A DNA stretch of 64,000 nt from NCBI RefSeq assembly GCF_932274485.2, contig NC_065880.2, positions 51,570,894 to 51,634,893 of the forward strand. Direction: 5' to 3'. The notes beneath the pieces were generated by a model. It did not search any database, was not told the origin of the DNA, and worked only from the letters and a program-made list of their open reading frames with translations. The DNA is from Patella vulgata (Eukaryota; Mollusca; Gastropoda; Patellidae). A program made the translations under genes and the position numbers. Below, in pieces: positions 59,601-64,000 of this stretch; position 1 is the stretch's first letter, and each line of letters begins with the position of its first letter.

Positions 59601-61314
59601 CAATTTCAAACGGATTAAATGATAAGTTTTGTTATTAATAGCTCTCGCAAGATTTTACAAAGTAATCTAGAAAATTAATAGGCTTCTTTGTTTTAACTAT
59701 GTAAACTTTGAATATAAATTTTCCAAATAGTCTGTAGAATGGAATGGAATGACTGATGGGTGGACACTGTACAAACAGCTCGGGTTGAAAATGTATGACC
59801 ACATATCAATGTGGGAGCATGTGAGATACAATTTCTCACCAGCAAAAGTATTTGGCAGGGCCATGGTATAATGTTCATTTTTCTCTAAAAATCAAAGTAT
59901 TTTCGGAGTACAATTTTTTCCTGGAAATTTCCTTCAATAAGACAACTTGTAAATGTATCATACAAAAAAATATTACCTTGAAACACGGAGCGGTTCAAAA
60001 TTAGCAATATACAAATCCTCTAACTCATCACAGAACCTGACTGGTCTTATATGGTACATGTGAAACAAAGTCTGAACAGCATTCATTATCATAAATGCAA
60101 AGTTCCATGAAAAGAAATCTGGAGCACAAAGTATTACCCATGACCAAATTGATAACAGCAAAAATCCTGAAAGAGATACAATAAAATCATAAATCTTCAC
60201 TATGATCAGAAAATAATTTTTTAATCCTTTACTTTAGCGAGAACTATAAATCCATGCCGGCAAAAGATCTGTGTAAAATTATGAAATGACCACCCCAGAA
60301 CCTAACATAAATGATTACAAGACTACTAATATATCTATTTATTTGAAAATAATCTATGATTCTAAATAAATACATTATTTCTTACTCTGAATAATAAACT
60401 TATACAGAAGATATATAAAGAATCTAGAGTAATGTTCTAACATACATATAACATTTCAATTTCCACCAACACCTCACACCTTCTTCTATTGAGTGTAAAC
60501 ATAAAGATTTAACTCAATTGTATTTACAATGATTATGGCATCCCTGGGCCTTTTATTTTCTTACTGCATAAATGCCAGGGACATAATAAACTAATGCCCT
60601 ACAAGCTTGTGGGAACCTTCAGCTTATTTGACAATATGGGCCCTTGTGTGTGGACTTTGGATCCATTCACTTGACTGCATAGTTCTCGAAACTTTACTAT
60701 TATTCCATTGTTTGTAGCTGAGTCATTCAGGAAAACAAAGTTTATCAAAATAATAAACTGCTTTACCTAATGTAAAAAGTCCATGTAAACTTAGGAGACC
60801 ATAGGTAGTATCTGGTGCAAGCAGACCTATACCAAGAGCAGAGTTTCCTATCTGAAACAAAATATGATTGGTTGGTGCCCAAGTAAAACAACCAACCACT
60901 TGCTCCATCCAAACGTTCAAATCAGGATACTTGATTTTAACAATGTAGGAAGTTGAATTCTCTTCAAATATTTTTGGATACAAAATCTGAAAAATAATAT
61001 CATAATCATAAAAAAATTAATTAATGATAATTTCTAATTATTAATAATTAGTTTTCTAAACCAATTATTGTCAAAGAAAATGTGATTATGTTAATGAAAG
61101 CTAACAACCTGCTGTATTCTCTTCAGTAGAGATTTTCTTTTCTATTGTGCTGTAGTATTGTTTTACCAATACAAAGACAGTCACTACATATAGTTCACGA
61201 TAACATTGATCTGGTTGGATAAAAATAACTATTGATACATTTAAAGTATCCTGATCTTTATCTTACAGATACCATGATGCTGTCTAATTCTATTACAAAC
61301 ATAACAATTTCCAT
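50483..61314 (-). CDS. Popeye domain-containing protein gene (POPDC/BVES family), multi-exon, 3' end not found
   Basis: Popeye proteins are three-pass membrane proteins whose cytosolic Popeye domain binds cAMP; in vertebrates they act in heart and skeletal muscle and at cell contacts. Six exons joined by GT-AG introns in consistent phase, plus a candidate first exon, give about 336 residues; vertebrate family members have roughly 290-360, so little should be missing. In order: a short N-terminus with an NST glycosylation sequon, three hydrophobic segments, then the Popeye domain with the hallmark DSPE (FIDSPEFESS) and an FQVS version of the usual FQVT, then DITNKLYALNEK. The motif WVILCAPDFFSWNF resembles POPDC2/3 more than POPDC1, but I cannot settle orthology by eye. 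The last exon ends in a split codon followed by GT, so at least one more exon lies at lower coordinates, possibly outside the window. Family assignment is firm; the ends are not. Confidence 0.9.
51455..53515 (-). mobile_element. CR1/L2-like LINE, 5'-truncated
   Basis: About 2.06 kb on the minus strand. The 3' end reads 'gcgctatataaatgtttaat' followed by ATT/ATA microsatellite, the usual tail of CR1/L2 elements. The 5' end lies near 53515 within the pre-RT region (KVKYIIEQSKVSFYKEKIQN is the first readable block), so endonuclease and ORF1 are missing. Confidence 0.9.
51644..53062 (-). CDS. LINE reverse transcriptase, open over 472 codons
   Basis: In order: LKNYRPVSNLSFISKIFEKC (RT0-1), QNAYRKFHSVETALIKVQDD, VLLVLLDLSAAFDTIDSTVL (catalytic first Asp region), YGVPQGSVLGPILFTLYTAP, then YHIYADDTQLYLSF (the ADD catalytic pair), QNTAARLITLTKRHDHITPI, LKQLHWLPIPYRIQ and the C-terminus FKCALKTYLFKKAF. 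All RT hallmarks are present. Upstream, 53019-53258 continues the protein in another frame (PKTCPLAPLPTSLLKENLNL to VVPVIKK); the shift falls at a run of A in the minus strand near 53030, so a one-base homopolymer slip separates the frames. A second shift lies near 53350. It is not an intact element, but its RT domain has stayed open. Confidence 0.92.
   Translation of the reverse strand: MLMSSQLLKKSNLDRNVLKNYRPVSNLSFISKIFEKCIARQLIEHIDTHNLHDSLQNAYRKFHSVETALIKVQDDILRSIDNRNCVLLVLLDLSAAFDTIDSTVLLQRLQTDFGVKGSALQLLASYLTDRKQRVVIDNVTSDYHNNLYGVPQGSVLGPILFTLYTAPVGKIVKRHGLDYHIYADDTQLYLSFNPLNANEHALSKSNIEQCINEIKLWMSVNFLCLNGDKTEFILLGSNHNLNTITESTSINIDGNEITPINSVRNIGAYFDSKMTMSKHVNNISKSCYFHIRNIGKIHKFLSSDSTKTLVHAFITLRLDTFNSLLSGLLNKLIYKLQKVQNTAARLITLTKRHDHITPILKQLHWLPIPYRIQFKILLTVYKCFYGLAPSYLCHLIEKQTNARSLRSSNDIYRLKPRSARMVTYGERSFSFLAPNLWNDLKPSGSDTDIRSCPLVQSFKCALKTYLFKKAFT
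53636..54294. mobile_element. Fold-back element, arms ~230 bp
   Basis: The left arm 53636-53865 ('ctaacacagagatcattgct', 'cctgaatcggaagtgacgaa', 'ccgaatttctgctcactaat') is repeated inverted at 54035-54262. The right end runs on to 54294 as 'cacatatgtgataatgactg' + 'acacc', matching the outer end seen at 5707. The left outer end is shortened. The spacer of about 170 bases is non-coding. Confidence 0.82.
54664..55257. other. Intronic, nothing recognised
   Basis: AT-rich DNA without recognisable repeat or exon. Confidence 0.5.
55258..57414 (+). repeat. Fam2 copy with a 333-bp tandem core
   Basis: 'gtccacaagctaaaaacg' or near variants at 56001, 56334, 56668 and 57001: spacings 333, 334, 333. 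Unit blocks include 'cgatttttcgtacaatcagg', 'ttacggtccgatatgcgcga' and 'agggcggccattttgtctgt'. Start motifs (GCTTGCCAGGCAAGATATGC and GGCTGCCAGGCAGGATACGC) occur twice, at 55262 and 55623, suggesting one copy inside another. The end 'acgtccacatgaaaatgtgg' + 'gcgtataaaa' is a hairpin inverted to the start. Confidence 0.9.
57568..57720 (-). CDS. POPDC exon: end of the Popeye domain
   Basis: The acceptor is ctattccAG and the donor AAAG|GTAAAA, in phase 0 at both ends. Its 51 codons read VSIVAGSSCRYIFWPRQSLE, then YLLIKEPYLAYVMSVLLGRD and ITNKLYALNEK. The last stretch is nearly identical to vertebrate 'LIGKDITNKLYSLND'. A serine replaces the threonine of the classic FQVT motif. The donor is only moderate; reading on without splicing would add 16 codons before a stop. 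Confidence 0.93.
57961..58832 (+). repeat. Fam3 copy filling a POPDC intron
   Basis: TGTCCCCCGCC at the left (from 57982) and 'gcgggggaca' at the right. It occupies most of the 1161-bp intron between exons 58882-58987 and 57568-57720, and is broken by a SINE-B and about 130 unrelated bases (58230-58360). Confidence 0.85.
58436..58613 (+). mobile_element. SINE-B inside the Fam3 copy
   Basis: A G-run, then 'tggtctgtcattgcatcaac', 'ggttttgattccccggttg', 'ccaaccttgtgggttttc' and 'ctcaagcaaattattgaaat'. The 5' part of the head and the tail are missing. Confidence 0.78.
58882..58987 (-). CDS. POPDC exon: DSPE motif of the cAMP-binding pocket
   Basis: The acceptor is atttttAG and the donor TTTCAG|GTATAG, phase 0 at the 3' side. 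It encodes MSVYCNRNFLHHIKAKQ followed by FIDSPEFESSVTGEEKFQ. The DSPE tetrapeptide is one of the two invariant motifs of the Popeye phosphate-binding site; the second (FQV[TS]) is split by the intron. This is the strongest single piece of evidence for the family. Confidence 0.95.
59173..59295 (-). CDS. POPDC exon: Popeye domain, first part
   Basis: The acceptor is aatgctAG and the donor GTGT|GTAAGT (close to consensus). One base completes an arginine, then SSFKKLVCADYCTMMTLHEG and KTDKLGLLISG. The spacing from FEPLRV to FKKL equals that in vertebrate POPDC1 (FEPLRVPPDLFRRL), and LLISG matches the LLKGK position. Confidence 0.9.
59440..59830 (+). repeat. Fam1-like degenerate copy in a POPDC intron
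   Basis: 'caagggtcataactagctg', 'aatgcataccaatttcaaac' and the closing 'accacatatcaatgtgggag'. Confidence 0.6.
59977..60166 (-). CDS. POPDC exon: membrane segments 2-3 and start of the Popeye domain
   Basis: The acceptor is ctctttcAG and the donor CAAG|GTAATA. It completes the glycine codon of the previous exon and reads FLLLSIWSWVILCAPDFFSW, a third hydrophobic segment (AFMIMNAVQTLFHMYHI), then RPVRFCDELEDLY and FEPLRVS. The FEPLRV stretch matches the family's conserved entry to the Popeye domain. It ends with two bases of a split codon. Confidence 0.92.
60167..60766 (-). other. POPDC intron, nothing recognised
   Basis: AT-rich intronic DNA between two confirmed exons. Confidence 0.7.
60767..60986 (-). 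CDS. POPDC exon: N-terminal region and first two membrane segments
   Basis: The acceptor is tttttcAG and the donor TTAG|GTAAAG, in phase 1. It encodes 73 residues including the sequon N-S-T, the pre-membrane CFTWAPTNHILFQIGN, a first hydrophobic segment around NSALGIGLLAP and most of a second (YGLLSLHGLFTL). These align with the human '[21 protein letters not shown]' and 'LRGMLTLG' stretches recalled for POPDC1. Confidence 0.88.
61267..61314 (-). CDS. POPDC candidate first coding exon
   Basis: ATG in good context (A at -3, G at +4) opens 16 codons, MEIVMFVIELDSIMVS, which stop at a strong GTAAGA donor in phase 0. The next exon starts in phase 0, so the frame carries through a 280-bp intron. 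The residues are not conserved enough to identify the family, and no promoter was recognised upstream, so this is an inference from phase, start context and splice site only. Confidence 0.45.
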
Positions 61315-62431
61315 TGTGGGTCTTTTTCTGGAACGCTGGATTGAAGCTCCAATATGCCAGAAGGCAACTAAAAACGAAGGTTAGATCCCATTTTGGCTAT
61401 GATGTTCGTGAATAGAAATTAAATATCGTTTAGGTGTCCGCTAAAGATCTAAGAGAAAAAGGATGGTGGCATGAAATCCATAGAAAGTAATCATTAAATG
61501 GGAACTTTAGATGGTCACATGAATTCTGGTAATTCCAGATTAGATCCCAATTTGGCTATATGATGTTCATGGAAAGAAATCAAATATCATTTAGGTTTCC
61601 TCTATTGACCTAAGAGAAAAAAGTAAAAAGTAATTAAAACTTTAGATGACCACATTAAGATTTGTCATTTTGGATAATCTTTGACCCATATGTTACTTTT
61701 TGTTAACAATGAATGAATGAAATAGAGTTTGATGACATATTAGCTCAAACTGGGCTTTTTGGTAAGACAACTTTTAGAGCAGGATGTATTGCAATATACC
61801 ATGCATCCGACAAAATGAGACATATGCGTCACAAAATCAAAACACAATTATTTAAAGACCTTTAAATTGATCTGTGACATGCATTTATCACAATAAATGA
61901 TCAAGATATTTAGCCTTGAATTTGGTATACACCCTAACATTCATATTTAAAAAAGAGATTGAAAATTACTGAAATCCATGGTAACCAACACCAACCAAAA
62001 ACAGCAATCTTTTCCCACTTTTCGGATATAAAAATTAAGTCATTTTGTAAGATAAATGCGTGGGGAAACCGGTAAAAAACATTTATTTCCTTTTTAACAT
62101 TTTGTGCCTTATCTCAGATATTAGCTAGGAGACTAGGACATGAACCTCATTTATCCAGAACTGGTCACATTTTAGTTTCCAATACAGTAGTGTATGTATT
62201 CACTGTACAGACACACATGTTGCAGACAGGGTTAGTTTGGGCTTTTATCTTATAAAATGACACCAAGTTGTTGCACATATAATTGCGATCCACAGTGGAT
62301 AATACATGAGACATGGAAAATTTGGTAACACTGTATATTGAATTAATTAGCATCCAACATTACATTCACAATGCATCCCAACTCTTTGAGAATAATGAGA
62401 TGAACACCAGGCTTTACCATAAGTGCATCTA
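61315..62431. other. Region upstream of POPDC; no promoter recognised
   Basis: No TATA or initiator context stands out. A duplicated block 'gatcccattttggctat' / 'gatcccaatttggctatatg' (about 61385 and 61545) is the only structure seen. Confidence 0.45.
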
Positions 62432-62758
62432 CACTCAAAGCCATTAAAAACGCAATGCCTAATTCATGAAATATTTCTGGTAAACGTTTTGTTAGGCTTT
62501 TCTATCTTATGACACATAGGTCACACTTGTGATGGGTCTCTTTTTGTGGAGTTCTGGGTTTGAACCCAATAAATATCAGTTCTTGGTAATGAACTTTGTT
62601 CGTGCAAACGCAACACTTGTCTTTTTTCACGATTTTAAGCAGTCCCATATGTCACACATTTTGCACGTGCATTCCCTGCACTCTGGCCCTTTAAATGCAG
62701 ATCAAATTTTCAACATTCATCACTTCTTACACAAGAAAACAGGAACAGAGCTATTGGC

Positions 62759-63995
62759 ATGCTGGATCAGGGGGCTTCACAGGTAGCCGTCGTCAGACAC
62801 TTTAATGTCCACCCATTGACCATTGCTCGCCTCAGACAACGCTTCCACGCCACTGGAAAAGTTGCCGATCGACCCCAACCTGTTGGGAGACCTGTAACAA
62901 CCGCTGCTCAAGATCGCCACATCCGACTACAGCATCTGCGCAACAGGTCCCAGTCAGCTACTGCTACTGCCAGGGGAACTGTTGGAACACGGTAACGTGA
63001 GATCAGCCCTCAAACAGTCCGAAGGCGTCTGGCTGCTATTTGGTTACGCTGCTGTCGACCTTACCAAGGTCAAATCCTTTTGCATCGTCATGGACTTGCC
63101 AGACAGCAATGGGCCGCAAATCAGGGGTATCTGCACAACACACCATGGCGAAATATCATCTTCTCAGATGAATCCCAATTCAACCTCAGTTTTCCTGATG
63201 GTCGTCACCTTATCTAACGACGTTGACATGAACGCTTTGCTCGTAACTGCATGCTGGAAAGGGATCGTTACGGGGGAGGTGGCATCATGGTTGGGTCGCT
63301 ATCAGCGTCAACTTCCGGTCCCAGTTGGTGGTGGTCCATGCTTCATCCGGTGTTGCTTCCATTGCTGGCTCAACATGGCGTCCGTCGACAGATGGTTTTC
63401 TAGCATGACAACACACGACCCCACACTGCCAGGTTGACAAGCAAGGCCTAAAATAAGGTTAAATTCTTGTAGCACAGATTCTGTGTCCGGTGGATTAAGC
63501 TCCGGTTCCCATCTTTATTTCAATACTTAAGATCACAGATAATACCGAAAATTAGTGAAAATTATGTCAAAAATAAAGTCAAAGTGAAATGACGGTGAAG
63601 GATGCAGCGGATCAGATACTCCGAGGGAGTCGATCGGGCGCCAACTGATCTGATCTGACCTTCGCAACTGACCACCACAAGAGGAAACACTCATTAGGGG
63701 TCAGGAGGCATCACTACCTTACACTTTTTCAGAGCCTTACGCCATTTCTTTCAGAGCACGGATTTCTTATTTTCGAAGCACGAATTTTTCATTTCGAAGC
63801 ACGTTATTTTAGGCCCTGTTGACAAGAGGCTTTCTGAACAATCATCATGTCCGTGTTATGGATTGGCCTGCTATGTCTCCCGACATGAACCCGATCGAAC
63901 ACCTTTGTGATGAACGTGGATAACAGGTTCGAACTCAAGCCGTGCCACTACAAACTGTTACAGAGTTGGCACAGGCACTCCAAAATCATTAGCAA
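62759..63995 (+). pseudogene. Tc1-like transposase, broken and interrupted
   Basis: The N-terminal helix-turn-helix is clear: MLDQGASQVAVVRHFNVHPL, TIARLRQRFHATGKVADRPQ, then QDRHIRLQHLRNRSQSATAT. After about 62990 the frame changes: REISPQTVRRRLAAIWLRCC and IIFSDESQFNLSF (first catalytic D), DRYGGGGIM, then HDNTRPHTARL (second D) just before the MITE. Beyond the MITE it resumes LTRGFLNNHHVRVMDWPAMS and PDMNPIEHL (catalytic E). At least one frameshift, a stop where QHDN should be, and the insertion make it dead. Confidence 0.9.
63442..63818. mobile_element. hAT-like MITE, 377 bp, perfect 8-bp duplication
   Basis: TTGACAAG at 63434-63441 and 63819-63826. The left end is CAAGGCCTAAAATAA; the inverted right end is CAGGGCCTAAAATAA (one difference). 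Three 'RAGCACG' motifs precede the right end. It sits between the second Asp and the Glu of the Tc1 transposase. Confidence 0.93.
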
Positions 63996-64000
63996 ACAAT

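Larger units (their letters stand above)
62432..64000 (+). mobile_element. Second Tc1-like element, runs off the right edge
   Basis: The left end after a TA is CACTCAAAGCCATTAAAAAC. The transposase starts near 62759, and the right terminus is outside the window. Its end sequence differs from that of 629-2334, so it is another Tc1 subfamily. It carries a hAT-like MITE at 63442-63818. Confidence 0.85.

Overview
The window is animal nuclear DNA, most likely from a mollusc and perhaps a gastropod such as a limpet. That guess rests on intron-bearing host coding sequence, AT-rich non-coding DNA, tRNA-derived SINEs, Tc1/mariner and hAT elements, and abundant 'gggccataactc'-type repeats of a kind I associate with molluscan genomes. 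No database was searched, so the species is inference.

Only one host gene can be supported: a Popeye-domain (POPDC/BVES) gene on the minus strand. Six GT-AG exons (60767-60986, 59977-60166, 59173-59295, 58882-58987, 57568-57720, 50483-50651) join in consistent reading phase. A weaker candidate first exon lies at 61267-61314. Together they give about 336 residues with three membrane segments and a cAMP-binding Popeye domain. The last exon was not found. The 6.9 kb intron before exon 50483-50651 is built almost wholly of mobile DNA.

The rest is repeat upon repeat. Two decayed Tc1 (DD34E) elements lie near the ends (629-2334 and 62432 to the right edge), each carrying a hAT-like MITE. Further hAT-like MITEs with 8-bp duplications lie at 13023-13754, 16810-17196 and 42380-42605; a probable one is at 30553-31428. 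CR1/L2-like LINE pieces occur at 3444-3740, 4830-5170, 14060-14440 and 51455-53515; the last keeps a 472-codon reverse transcriptase frame. Two tRNA-derived SINE families (SINE-A with a TTTCA tail, SINE-B with a CT tail) are scattered throughout, many with perfect target-site duplications.

Three non-coding families share one design, inverted termini around a tandem core: Fam1 (151-bp unit), Fam2 (333-bp unit; same ATACGCCCACA terminus as Fam1) and Fam3 (about 146-bp unit; TGTCCCCCGCC termini). A fourth, Fam4 (128-150-bp unit), is a satellite-like array. This resembles the 'pearl'/Helentron-associated elements of bivalves. Other notable structures are a pair of identical 465-bp repeats, themselves with inverted ends, bracketing 2.4 kb (20182-23501); a long-TIR element inside the Fam4 array (35119-38213); an inverted minisatellite element inserted in a Fam3 copy (38828-40450); and a fold-back element (53636-54294) with a lone arm elsewhere (5707-5960).
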